Part shown: positions 41,602 to 49,817 of the stretch, one piece after another
Position numbering within the stretch: position 1 is the stretch's first letter
How the letters are laid out: the number at the start of each line of letters is the position of its first letter
Source of the DNA: Pantoea sp. IMH
GTDB lineage: Bacteria > Pseudomonadota > Gammaproteobacteria > Enterobacterales > Enterobacteriaceae
Assembly: GCF_000599885.1 (NCBI RefSeq)
Contig: NZ_JFGT01000002.1
Span: 1,054,001-1,118,000 of the forward strand
Length of the DNA: 64,000 nt
Reading direction: 5' to 3'
Position numbers and translations under genes: made by a program
Notes under the pieces: model-generated
The model's database searches: none
Seen by the model: the letters and a program-made list of their open reading frames with translations, nothing else
Told to the model about the DNA's origin: nothing

Positions 41602-41621
41602 ATTTTGATATTTATCAAAAT
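41602..41621 (+). promoter_or_regulatory. Perfect FNR-type site upstream of the His-rich gene
   Basis: ATTTTGATATTTATCAAAAT is a perfect palindrome containing TTGAT-ATTT-ATCAA, an exact match to the FNR consensus TTGAT-N4-ATCAA. It lies 15-34 bp past the hemW stop and about 112-131 bp upstream of the next start. CRP binds a related pattern, but its TGTGA/TCACA halves are not present. Confidence 0.7.
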
Positions 41622-41732
41622 CACTATTCCGTTCAGACGTTAATGCCCGTTTTCTTATTGACAGTAAATTGTGGGAGGCCGAATCTGGCCCGGCGATGGA
41701 TATCGTTACTCACAATCGATAGGGAAATAGCA

Positions 41733-42107
41733 ATGACACAATCTGGACTGAAAGTGCTTTTCGCCGTACTGCTTTCTGCTGCAAGTCTGAGCGCCTGGGC
41801 CGGCGATGACCATCATGAACGCAGGCCGGAGATGGCGCATCACGGCAAGCATGACCGTAAAGACTCAGAGCTTCACAATCATAAGTCAGCGCACCGCAAC
41901 AGGCATGCCAGTAAAGGCTCAGAACATTATCGCTTCGACAGGATAGTGAGTTCAGATCATCATAACGAGCGCTCAGGGCATCATAACGAGAGTCATAAGC
42001 ACGTGAAGAAACAGAGGGAGAGTGAACACCGCCAGGAGGCAAAACATCACGCGAAAGAAAAAGCGCATCCTTCAGCGCATAAAAAGCCTCATCACCAGGA
42101 GGCATGA
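41733..42107 (+). CDS. Secreted histidine-rich small protein
   Basis: A 124-residue protein with a clear Sec signal peptide (MTQSGLKVLFAVLLSAASLSAWA, cut near residue 23) and a mature part of about 100 residues with 23 histidines plus many charged residues. There are no cysteines after the signal, so metal binding would be through histidine pairs and triplets (HH, HNHK, HHNE, HHAKEKAH). I do not recognise the family. The ATG at 41733 follows AGGGAAATAG; a longer frame to 41643 has no support. Behind a perfect FNR box and followed by its own terminator. A periplasmic zinc, nickel, copper or heme role is inferred only. Confidence 0.8.
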   Translation: MTQSGLKVLFAVLLSAASLSAWAGDDHHERRPEMAHHGKHDRKDSELHNHKSAHRNRHASKGSEHYRFDRIVSSDHHNERSGHHNESHKHVKKQRESEHRQEAKHHAKEKAHPSAHKKPHHQEA

Positions 42108-42114
42108 TATTCAG

Positions 42115-42143
42115 CAGGCTGCCGTAAGGCAGCCTGTTTTTTT
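42115..42143 (+). terminator. Terminator of the His-rich gene
   Basis: CAGGCTGCC-GTAA-GGCAGCCTG followed by seven T is a perfect 9-bp stem. Its T run touches the yggN stop codon on the opposite strand. Confidence 0.92.
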
Positions 42144-42852
42144 ATTTCAGTCCGGCAATCAGCGCCTTGCGCTGCGCTTCCAGCGTCGTCACCCGGTTGC
42201 ACACCTCATGACCAAAGTTCTGAAAATCCTTTTCCTGGCTGCGCCATTCGGCCTGGATAGACTGCTGTAGCCCGCCCAGATTGCCCATGATCGCCTGGAG
42301 CGGATTATCGCTGTTGCCGCCCTGCCTGCCCACTTCGTTAAGGCTGTCCTGCAATACGCCGCCCAATGCACTCTGAACCAGCTTTTCGCCATCCTGACGC
42401 ACCTGGTCGATAGCCTGATGGTGGAAAGTGAGCCCGTCGCTGCGATGTTCAATAATACGGTTCATCTGCTGCTTAAGCTGGCCGTCCAGCGTGGTCAGCC
42501 GGCTACGCACGTTGCTGCTCTCACCCAGCTTCTGCACAATCACGCCGTCCAGCGCGACGCGCGCTTTCTCCAGACGCTGACGCGCGCCCTGATCGACCCA
42601 GGGTAAATCCCGGCGCAGCGAAGCCTGATAATTAATCGCCTGCTGACGGGTTGCGGTGTCCAGCGTGACCGCCTCTCCGTTACGCTGTACTTCGCCCGTT
42701 GGCGTAATGGTCAGATTGCCGCTGGCACCCACAACCTTCACGCTCTGAGGGGAAATAACAACATCGTCCTGGGGGTTCACGCTGCACTGGTAGTCCGCCT
42801 GTGCCTGGCCTGCGGCCAGAAGTAACGCACCCACCATTATCGCTTTACGCAT
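42142..42852 (-). CDS. yggN: DUF2884 family protein YggN
   Basis: A 236-residue exported protein (signal peptide MRKAIMVGALLLAAGQAQA) of family DUF2884, matching E. coli YggN (239). The mature part is helical and glutamine-rich, with C-terminal LEAQRKALIAG. The function is unknown. The start at 42852 is used because the longer frame to 42903 destroys the signal peptide. The E. coli neighbours yggM and ansB are absent from this side. Confidence 0.9.
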   Translation of the reverse strand: MRKAIMVGALLLAAGQAQADYQCSVNPQDDVVISPQSVKVVGASGNLTITPTGEVQRNGEAVTLDTATRQQAINYQASLRRDLPWVDQGARQRLEKARVALDGVIVQKLGESSNVRSRLTTLDGQLKQQMNRIIEHRSDGLTFHHQAIDQVRQDGEKLVQSALGGVLQDSLNEVGRQGGNSDNPLQAIMGNLGGLQQSIQAEWRSQEKDFQNFGHEVCNRVTTLEAQRKALIAGLK

Positions 42853-42948
42853 TTCACTCTCTCCTGAGATCGACAGGGCCACGCAAGCGTGGCCCTGATT
42901 CACTTTCTACCGGGCCTGCCGCGGTACTCAGCGACAGAAGATAAAAGT

Positions 42949-43275
42949 TTAGTCCCACCAGACGTCAAAAAGTTCGGTCACCTGGATGTTGTTCAGCTTG
43001 CGATCTTCCAGCCATTTACGCACCAGTTCGCGATGCTCTTCGGTGCATTTACCGGTTTGCTGCAGGCAAATCAGCCCTTCCCACTGCAAATAGCCGCTGC
43101 CGTCAAAGGCCAGGCCGTTTGGATCGATCGCTTCGTTAATCAGCGCATCGACGGTGGAATCGATCGTCTCTTCGCTGGTGCCTTCCGGAAAAGAAAAGGC
43201 GACGGAGAAGCCCAGTTCCTGGAACTCATCGATGTGCATTTTTTTACGCAAACGACGACTGCGTTGGGTAGCCAT
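42949..43275 (-). CDS. yggL: DUF469/YggL ribosome-associated protein
   Basis: A small cytoplasmic protein of 108 residues, the same length as E. coli YggL. It starts [23 protein letters not shown] with a basic N-terminus consistent with binding the large ribosomal subunit. Its start overlaps the trmB stop by one base (TAATG on the minus strand), so translation is coupled. Confidence 0.94.
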   Translation of the reverse strand: MATQRSRRLRKKMHIDEFQELGFSVAFSFPEGTSEETIDSTVDALINEAIDPNGLAFDGSGYLQWEGLICLQQTGKCTEEHRELVRKWLEDRKLNNIQVTELFDVWWD

Positions 43276-43994
43276 TATTTAATCCTCTCAAACATCAGAT
43301 CCCAAACACCGTGCCCTAAACGCTGGCCACGCTGCTCAAATTTTGTTAACGGTCGCGATTCAGGACGCGGCACGTAATCTTGTGTTGCTGACTGGTTCTT
43401 ATAACCCGAAATCGAGCCCATGACTTCCAGCATATGCTCCGCGTAGGCTTCCCAGTCGGTCGCCATATGGAAAACGCCGCCCAGCTTCAGCTTGCGCATC
43501 ACCAGCTCGGCAAAAGGCACCTGAACGATGCGACGCTTATTATGACGGGCTTTATGCCACGGATCGGGGAAGAAAAGCTGAACCATACGCAGCGAGTTAT
43601 CCGGAATCATCTTTTCCAGTACCTCAACAGCATCGTGGCACATCACGCGAAGATTCTCCACGCCAGCCTCATGTGCGCTTTGCAGACAGGCACCGACGCC
43701 CGGCGAATGCACTTCAATGCCGAGGAAATCCTGCTGCGGGTTCGCCTGCGCCATGGCGACCAGCGATGCGCCCATACCGAAACCAATCTCCAGCACCACC
43801 GGCGCCTCGCGCCCAAACAGGCCAGCCAGATCAACAGGCTCGGGCTGGTATTCCACGCCCATGACCGGCCAGAGCGTCTCCAGCGCATGCTGCTGTCCTT
43901 TGGTCAGGCGGCCCTGACGACGTACGAAGCTGCGAATACGGCGCATTGCGCGACCATTTTCATCAAACTCCGGAGAGATCACATCATTATTCAT
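43275..43994 (-). CDS. trmB: tRNA (guanine-N7)-methyltransferase TrmB
   Basis: TrmB makes m7G46 in the variable loop of tRNAs. The 239-residue class I methyltransferase has [17 protein letters not shown] (SAM-binding motif I), GVHSPGVG-type loop ([12 protein letters not shown]), and [19 protein letters not shown] with the conserved DPWxKxRHxKRR motif. It overlaps yggL by one base and starts divergent from mutY. Confidence 0.96.
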   Translation of the reverse strand: MNNDVISPEFDENGRAMRRIRSFVRRQGRLTKGQQHALETLWPVMGVEYQPEPVDLAGLFGREAPVVLEIGFGMGASLVAMAQANPQQDFLGIEVHSPGVGACLQSAHEAGVENLRVMCHDAVEVLEKMIPDNSLRMVQLFFPDPWHKARHNKRRIVQVPFAELVMRKLKLGGVFHMATDWEAYAEHMLEVMGSISGYKNQSATQDYVPRPESRPLTKFEQRGQRLGHGVWDLMFERIK

Positions 43995-44144
43995 GTTTCT
44001 GCCTGCTGGTCTGCAATATCTGGAAAACGGGCATTATGCAATGTTACAGCTGTTAAGCAAGCCCCGAAAACTTCCGGTTTACAGCATAGTTGGTCTGTGC
44101 TGGAATCCCAGCCTGATTTTTATTCTTCGGGAACTCTCTTGACC

Positions 44145-45236
44145 ATGATGCAAGCGCCGCCGTTCTCAAGCCAGGTCCTGGACTGGTATCAGCGCTACGG
44201 GCGTAAAACGCTGCCCTGGCAGCAGGAAAAAACGCCTTATAAAGTCTGGCTTTCCGAAGTGATGCTGCAACAAACCCAGGTGACTACGGTTATCCCCTAC
44301 TTTGAACGCTTTATGGCGCGCTTTCCTACGGTGACCGATCTGGCTGATGCGCCACTGGATGAAGTGCTGCATCTCTGGACCGGGCTGGGTTATTACGCAC
44401 GGGCGCGCAACCTGCACAAAGCGGCTAAATGCGTTGCGGATAAGCATGGCGGAATTTTCCCGCAAACCTTCGAAGAGGTTGCCGACCTGCCGGGCATAGG
44501 ACGCTCTACTGCGGGTGCCGTTCTCTCCCTCGCGCTGGGCAAACATTTCCCCATCCTGGATGGCAACGTAAAGCGCGTGCTTGCCCGCTGCTATGCCGTG
44601 GAAGGCTGGCCGGGAAAAAAAGAGGTGGAAAACCGCCTGTGGCAGATCAGCGAAGCGGTAACGCCCGCTGAAGGCGTCAGCCAGTTCAATCAGGCGATGA
44701 TGGATCTGGGTGCCATGGTCTGTACACGCTCGAAGCCAAAATGTGAGATCTGTCCGCTATCGTCCCGCTGCATCGCCTATGCCAGCGGCAGCTGGGCCAG
44801 CTATCCAGGCAAAAAACCGAAACAGACGCTGCCTGTGCGCACCGGCTGGCTGCTGATGATGCAGAGAGAGAATCACGTCTGGCTGGAGCAGCGTCCTCCC
44901 GTCGGCCTGTGGGGCGGCCTGTTCTGTTTTCCACAGTTCGCCACTCAGCCCGAGCTGGAGCAGTGGCTGAACGAGAAGCGGCTCGACGCCGGTGCGCTGC
45001 AGCAGGGCATCGCCTTTCGCCATACCTTCAGCCATTTTCATCTCGATATCGTGCCAATGTGGCTACCGCTGCTTTCCGCCGGTGCGGCCATGGATGAAGG
45101 CGCCGGTCTCTGGTATAACTTAGCGCAACCACAGTCCGTCGGGCTGGCCGCCCCGGTGGAACGCCTGTTACAGCAGCTGCGTCACCCGCAACAGAGCGCC
45201 CTGAGCATTGGCGCAACAGAAGAGGAAAAGTCATGA
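44145..45236 (+). CDS. mutY: Adenine DNA glycosylase MutY
   Basis: MutY removes adenine mispaired with 8-oxoguanine. The open frame extends far upstream to 43434, but that part is antisense to trmB; the true start is the ATG at 44145 (or 44148), giving [24 protein letters not shown]. Motifs are the catalytic glutamate [10 protein letters not shown], the helix-hairpin-helix [13 protein letters not shown], and the 4Fe-4S cysteines in [17 protein letters not shown] (spacing x6, x2, x5). The C-terminal NUDIX-like domain reads 8-oxoG. It overlaps yggX by four bases. Confidence 0.97.
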   Translation: MMQAPPFSSQVLDWYQRYGRKTLPWQQEKTPYKVWLSEVMLQQTQVTTVIPYFERFMARFPTVTDLADAPLDEVLHLWTGLGYYARARNLHKAAKCVADKHGGIFPQTFEEVADLPGIGRSTAGAVLSLALGKHFPILDGNVKRVLARCYAVEGWPGKKEVENRLWQISEAVTPAEGVSQFNQAMMDLGAMVCTRSKPKCEICPLSSRCIAYASGSWASYPGKKPKQTLPVRTGWLLMMQRENHVWLEQRPPVGLWGGLFCFPQFATQPELEQWLNEKRLDAGALQQGIAFRHTFSHFHLDIVPMWLPLLSAGAAMDEGAGLWYNLAQPQSVGLAAPVERLLQQLRHPQQSALSIGATEEEKS

Positions 45237-45505
45237 GCAGAACCATTTTTTGCACGTTCCTGCAACGCGATGCTGAAGGACAGGATTTTCAGCTCTACCC
45301 GGGTGAACTGGGCAAGCGCATCTATAACGAGATTTCCAAAGAAGCCTGGGCACAGTGGATGAGCAAACAGACCATGCTGATCAATGAGAAGAAGCTCAGC
45401 ATGATGAACCCGGAAGACCGGAAGCTGCTTGAGCAGGAGATGGTGAAATTCCTGTTCGAAGGCCATGATGTTCATATCGAAGGTTACACCCCGCCAGAAG
45501 AATAA
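45233..45505 (+). CDS. yggX: Fe(2+)-trafficking protein YggX
   Basis: A 90-residue cytoplasmic protein that protects iron-sulfur clusters and moves iron. It starts [24 protein letters not shown] with the key cysteine C7, and ends in a helical part with MVKFLFEG. It overlaps mutY (itself an Fe-S protein) by 4 bp, so they share an operon, which fits its role. Confidence 0.96.
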   Translation: MSRTIFCTFLQRDAEGQDFQLYPGELGKRIYNEISKEAWAQWMSKQTMLINEKKLSMMNPEDRKLLEQEMVKFLFEGHDVHIEGYTPPEE

Positions 45506-45556
45506 TCGTTGGGCCTCCGGAATGAGGCCCTCTCAATTTGGGCGAAGCACGACACA

Positions 45557-46636
45557 ATGAATAAGAAACTGATAGGCCTGCTGGTCATCGCGCCGCTGTT
45601 AATCTCCTGTTCCAGCAACAAAAAACCGCTCTTTCATGAGGAGTGGGTGAAAGACACCAACGGCTTTGACATTTTGATGGGCCAGTTTGCCCACAATATC
45701 GAAAATATCTGGGGCATGAATGAAGTGCTGATCGCCGGCCCCAAAGATTATGTGAAGTACAGCGATCAGTACTTCACCCGTAGCCACATCAACTTTGATG
45801 CGGGTTCGATTACCATCGAGACCATAGCCGGAACTAACCCTACCGCCAGCCTGCGTCAGGCGATTATCACCACGCTGTTGATCGGTGAAGATCCGGGGAA
45901 CGTCGATCTCTATTCGGATGCGAACGACATCCAGCTTGGCAAAGAGCCGCTGCTGTACGGCCAGGTGCTGGACAATACCGGTCAGCCGATCCGCTGGCAG
46001 GGCCGCGCGGCAAGCTTCGCCGACTATCTGATCCAGAATAAGCTCCAGCGGCGCACTTCAGGCCTGCATGTGATCTGGTCCGTCACTATCCCGATGGTGC
46101 CTAACCATCTGGACAAGCGAGCGCATAAATACCTGCCGATGGTACGCCAGGCGGCGGCGAGATATGGCGTGGATCAGTCGCTGATCCTGGCGATCATGCA
46201 GATCGAGTCAAGCTTTAACCCCTATGCGGTCAGCCATGCCGATGCGCTTGGCCTGATGCAGGTCGTGCAGCACAGCGCGGGCGTGGATGTGTTCCGCATG
46301 AAAGGCAAATGGGGCAAGCCAAGCCGCAGTTATCTGCTGGATCCGGAAAATAATATCGATGCGGGTACGGCGTATCTGTCGCTGCTGCAGTCGAGCTATC
46401 TCGCCGGCATTACCGATCCAACCTCGCGCCGCTATGCGGTGATTACTGCCTATAACGGCGGGGCGGGCAGCGTGCTGAAGGTCTTCTCCAGCAACCGGAA
46501 TAAGGCTTTTAACGTCATTAACGATCTGTCACCTTCTGAGGTTTATCAGACGCTGACGAAGAAACACCCTTCCGCGGAATCACGTCGCTACCTTTATAAG
46601 GTTAATACCGCACAGAAGAGCTATCACCGTTACTAA
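45557..46636 (+). CDS. mltC: Membrane-bound lytic transglycosylase MltC
   Basis: MltC is an outer-membrane lipoprotein that cuts peptidoglycan glycan strands. The lipobox LISC at residues 13-16 follows a hydrophobic start. The N-terminal DUF3393 region is followed by the SLT domain with catalytic glutamate in [14 protein letters not shown] and the motif [11 protein letters not shown]. Length 359 is the E. coli length. The start at 45557 gives the lipoprotein signal; the upstream frame to 45509 does not. Confidence 0.96.
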   Translation: MNKKLIGLLVIAPLLISCSSNKKPLFHEEWVKDTNGFDILMGQFAHNIENIWGMNEVLIAGPKDYVKYSDQYFTRSHINFDAGSITIETIAGTNPTASLRQAIITTLLIGEDPGNVDLYSDANDIQLGKEPLLYGQVLDNTGQPIRWQGRAASFADYLIQNKLQRRTSGLHVIWSVTIPMVPNHLDKRAHKYLPMVRQAAARYGVDQSLILAIMQIESSFNPYAVSHADALGLMQVVQHSAGVDVFRMKGKWGKPSRSYLLDPENNIDAGTAYLSLLQSSYLAGITDPTSRRYAVITAYNGGAGSVLKVFSSNRNKAFNVINDLSPSEVYQTLTKKHPSAESRRYLYKVNTAQKSYHRY

Positions 46637-46757
46637 AGCGATAAAACATCACCGGGGCAGGAAAACCAGATCACGCCAGGGATGGCGTTACCTGAACGTC
46701 GCCGTGGAAGCATTGCAGTAAGAGCCTGTCCGTTTTTCTTGCCCTCTGTTGCTCTAC

Positions 46758-46785
46758 CCGGCGGCAGAGTGAAGCCTGCCGCCGG
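46758..46785 (-). other. Hairpin past the PEP-hydrolase-like gene
   Basis: CCGGCGGCAG-AGTGAAGC-CTGCCGCCGG is a perfect 10-bp stem 26 bp beyond the end of the leftward operon. It lacks a T tract on either side, so it may not be a simple terminator. It lies between two convergent genes. Confidence 0.5.
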
Positions 46786-46810
46786 AAAACATTGTTGACG
46801 CTGACAAAGA

Positions 46811-47638
46811 TTAACGCCGGATCGTTTTGAATTGCTTCGTTGTTTCAGTGAGGGCGATTTCGGAAGGGAGACGCTCCATTGAGCTTGCGCCATAAAAACC
46901 GTCACACTGCGGACAGTGGCTCAGGATGTACTCCGCATCCTGCGGACTGGCGATCGGCCCGCCGTGGCAGAGAACGATAACATCCTCACGTACCGCCTTC
47001 GCCGCCGCCGCCCAGGCATTGATTAACCCCACGCAATCCGCCAGCTTAAAGGCCGTTTCCGCACCAATATTGCCGCCGGTGGTCAGCCCCATATGCGGAA
47101 CGATGATATCCGCGCCCGCCTCTGTCATTGCGACCGCGTCCTCCGCACTGAAGACGTAAGGGGTGGTCAGCAAATCTTTCTGGTGCGCCAGGCGAATCAT
47201 CTCCACCTCCAGATCGTAACCCATGCCGGTTTCTTCCAGATTGGCGCGGAAATTCCCGTCAATCAGGCCGACGGTCGGGAAGTTCTGCACGCCGGAAAAG
47301 CCCATCGCCTTCAGCTCATCGAGAAAACGATCGAACTGGCAAAACGGATCCGTACCGTTAACGCCTGCCAGCACCGGCGTCTTACTGACGACGGGCAGCA
47401 CTTCTCTGGCCATATCGACCACGATCTCGTTCGCATTGCCATAGGCAAGCAGCCCGGCCAGCGAGCCGCGTCCTGCCATCCGGTAGCGCCCTGAATTGTA
47501 AATGACGATCAGATCGATGCCGCCAGCCTCTTCGCATTTGGCGGAGAGTCCGGTGCCCGCGCCGCCGCCGATAATCGGTTCACGACGCGCAATCATTGCC
47601 TGAAATTTTTTCACTATTTCCTGACGGGTAAAAGCCAT
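46811..47638 (-). CDS. Phosphoenolpyruvate hydrolase-family TIM-barrel protein (Tm-1 C-terminal half-like)
   Basis: A 275-residue protein of the TIM-barrel family named for PEP hydrolase. Recognisable stretches are [48 protein letters not shown] and [12 protein letters not shown]. The plant resistance protein Tm-1 carries this domain C-terminal to a UPF0261 domain; here the two are separate genes. Catalytic activity is unknown. It follows the UPF0261 gene with a 2-base spacer, so both are coupled. The divergent TetR gene probably controls the pair. Confidence 0.85.
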   Translation of the reverse strand: MAFTRQEIVKKFQAMIARREPIIGGGAGTGLSAKCEEAGGIDLIVIYNSGRYRMAGRGSLAGLLAYGNANEIVVDMAREVLPVVSKTPVLAGVNGTDPFCQFDRFLDELKAMGFSGVQNFPTVGLIDGNFRANLEETGMGYDLEVEMIRLAHQKDLLTTPYVFSAEDAVAMTEAGADIIVPHMGLTTGGNIGAETAFKLADCVGLINAWAAAAKAVREDVIVLCHGGPIASPQDAEYILSHCPQCDGFYGASSMERLPSEIALTETTKQFKTIRR

Positions 47639-47640
47639 GC

Positions 47641-48864
47641 TCAGAACTCCTTCTCCGCAAGCGCCCGGAAGTGCTTCACCGCAGCTTCGGCGAATTGGGG
47701 ATCGTTAATATTACAGGGCAGCCGGACAATTTTCCGGCGGTCCGTTTGCAGCAACTCTGCTTCAAGGGTGGTAATAAATGCCCGATCCGCTTCTGGCGAC
47801 CAGAACGGCTGGCCTTCGCTGTCCAGCGCCGAAAATCCCTTTTCCGGGATCAGAAAGGTGACATCACCTTCGCAGCGGTTGAGCCTGGCGGCTATCCACT
47901 GCGCCATAGCGACGTTTTCTTCCGGCGTGGTACGCATCAGCGTGACCTGAGCATTGTGATGATAGAAGAGCCTGTCGGCATACTTCTCCGGCACGGTAGA
48001 GGCGTGGCCAAAGTTAACCATATCCAGCGCGCCGCAGGAGATTACGCAGGGGATGCGGGCTTTCGCCAGGGCTTCAAAGCGCGTGTCGTCGCAGGCAAGG
48101 ACACCGCCAAACAGCAGGTCACACACTTCGGTAGTGGTCAGATCCAGCAGGCCGGAAAGCATGCGGCTCTCCACCAGCTTCTCCATCGCGTTGCCGCCGC
48201 TGCCCGTGGCGTGGAAGACCAGACAGTCGTAATCCGCCTCCAGCGCAGCGCTGATCTGCTGAATACAGGGCGTGGTCACACCAAACATGGTCAGTCCCAG
48301 CGCGGGCTTATCTGAAAAATCTTCCTCTTGCTGGAAAAGTACCGCGCCAGCAATCTGGTTGGCCGCATTGCCGAGTACGCGGCGCGAGATGCGGTTAAGA
48401 CCGGCGACGTCGGTAACGGAATAGACCATGCTGATATCACTGGCACCGATATACCCCGAAATGTCACCAGAAGCCATCGTCGAGACCATCACTTTTGGCA
48501 CCCCCACCGGCAGTGCCTGCATCGCCGGCGTAATCAACGCCGTGCCGCACGAGCCGCCCAGGCCAATCACGCCGAGAAGATCGCGCCGCTGACTGAGGAA
48601 AAGCTTAAACGCCAGCGCCATCGCGTCGATCGCTCTGCCCCGGTCGTCGCAGAAGACCGCGCCACGACCTTCAGGATGAAAGTCAGCGATCAGTTCCGGC
48701 GGAAAATCAGCGCCGGAGGGTCTGCCGGGCTGGGTTGAAAGATCAACCGTCACCACTTCAACGCCCGTTTCCGCCACCGTTTCACTGATAAAAAACAGTT
48801 CCCGCGCTTTAGTATCTGCCGTTGCCACGGCGTAGATAAACCCTCTACCTGGACTCATAGTCAT
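47641..48864 (-). CDS. UPF0261 family protein (Tm-1 N-terminal half-like)
   Basis: A 407-residue protein of the UPF0261 (Tm-1-like ATP-binding) family. It starts at an ATG at 48864 seven bases after AGGG; a GTG codon precedes it in frame. Family parts seen are [16 protein letters not shown] near the N-terminus, [38 protein letters not shown] and [15 protein letters not shown]. In tomato the corresponding domain binds the replication protein of tobamoviruses. The bacterial role is unknown. It is transcribed with the TIM-barrel gene and faces a TetR regulator. Confidence 0.86.
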   Translation of the reverse strand: MTMSPGRGFIYAVATADTKARELFFISETVAETGVEVVTVDLSTQPGRPSGADFPPELIADFHPEGRGAVFCDDRGRAIDAMALAFKLFLSQRRDLLGVIGLGGSCGTALITPAMQALPVGVPKVMVSTMASGDISGYIGASDISMVYSVTDVAGLNRISRRVLGNAANQIAGAVLFQQEEDFSDKPALGLTMFGVTTPCIQQISAALEADYDCLVFHATGSGGNAMEKLVESRMLSGLLDLTTTEVCDLLFGGVLACDDTRFEALAKARIPCVISCGALDMVNFGHASTVPEKYADRLFYHHNAQVTLMRTTPEENVAMAQWIAARLNRCEGDVTFLIPEKGFSALDSEGQPFWSPEADRAFITTLEAELLQTDRRKIVRLPCNINDPQFAEAAVKHFRALAEKEF

Positions 48865-49058
48865 CACAACACCCTGTTATAAGACGCAATAAAGACTTGA
48901 TTAAGCACAAGTAAAAAAGTTAATAACGTCGAAGTATCGCTTGCGCTCATCGCTTTGAGATAACAGTATCACCTAAATCAATGGTAAATCAATTGAATGG
49001 AATGTGTGTCTCACAGGGAAGTTGGCTATGCTTACAGTTAAGTCCTGCTCGTCAGGTC

Positions 49059-49092
49059 ATACGGAAGCTGCGCGAGTTGACCATACTTCCGT
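49059..49092. promoter_or_regulatory. Possible operator between the UPF0261 and tetR genes
   Basis: ACGGAAG (49061-49067) and CTTCCGT (49086-49092) form a 7-bp inverted repeat, 52-83 bp upstream of the TetR gene. It is a candidate TetR binding site; short and unproved. The 48865-49143 gap has no gene. Confidence 0.35.
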
Positions 49093-49143
49093 CCGTCAAT
49101 TGCTTGAATTTTAAGCCAAATTAACCGTAAAAATGAGGTTACT

Positions 49144-49782
49144 GTGGAGCAAAGGGATTCCGCTGGGGTGACAACACTGACCGCCACACGTGCGAGAACG
49201 CGTCGTTTACTGATTGAAACTGCAATGAAAATGTTCGACAGCGGCGCGTTCCCGTCGATTACCGAGGTGGCGCATGAAGCACAGCTTTCCCGCGCAACGG
49301 CCTATCGCTATTTTCCGACCCAGAGCGCGCTGGTTTCCGCCATTGTGACGGAAACGCTCAGTCCGATTAAAAGCTGGCGGCCCACCCGCGAAGAGGTGGG
49401 AGAACGCATTGATGAGCTACTGACCTTTGCCTTTCCGCGTATGCTGGCACATGAAGGCACGCTGCGGGCGGCACTGCATCTCTCGCTGACCCAGTGGGCA
49501 CAATCGCAAGCCACCGATAAACCGGAAAAAGAGAAGCTGGTGCGGGGAAACCGTAAAGCGCTGCTGCAACATGTCGTTGAACCGCTGAATGCCGAACTCC
49601 CGCCAGAGATGGTGCAGCGGGTGGTTCAGTCGCTTTCGCTGGTTTACGGTTCGGAGATCTTTCTGGTGATGAAAGATATCTGGGGCTGCGACAATGAACA
49701 GCTGGAGGACATTGGTAAATGGATTGCCAAAGCCATTGTCCGTCAGGCGCGTGAAGAAGCGGGTGTACTGCCTGCGCGCTAA
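49144..49782 (+). CDS. TetR family regulator
   Basis: A 212-residue regulator with an N-terminal TetR helix-turn-helix (about 17-62, with SITEVAHEAQLSRATAYRYFPTQ) and a C-terminal ligand domain of no recognised subtype. It starts with GTG at 49144, after GAGGTTACT. It is divergent from the UPF0261/TIM-barrel pair across 279 bp, which suggests that it controls that pair. No typical drug efflux gene is next to it. Confidence 0.88.
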   Translation: MEQRDSAGVTTLTATRARTRRLLIETAMKMFDSGAFPSITEVAHEAQLSRATAYRYFPTQSALVSAIVTETLSPIKSWRPTREEVGERIDELLTFAFPRMLAHEGTLRAALHLSLTQWAQSQATDKPEKEKLVRGNRKALLQHVVEPLNAELPPEMVQRVVQSLSLVYGSEIFLVMKDIWGCDNEQLEDIGKWIAKAIVRQAREEAGVLPAR

Positions 49783-49817
49783 ATGGAGGAGCCGGCAGCG
49801 CCGGCTCAGGTTACTCA

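Noticed and set aside
43434..44144. A 237-codon upstream extension of the mutY frame
   Set aside because: It is antisense to trmB and unlike any MutY N-terminus; the family start fits 44145.
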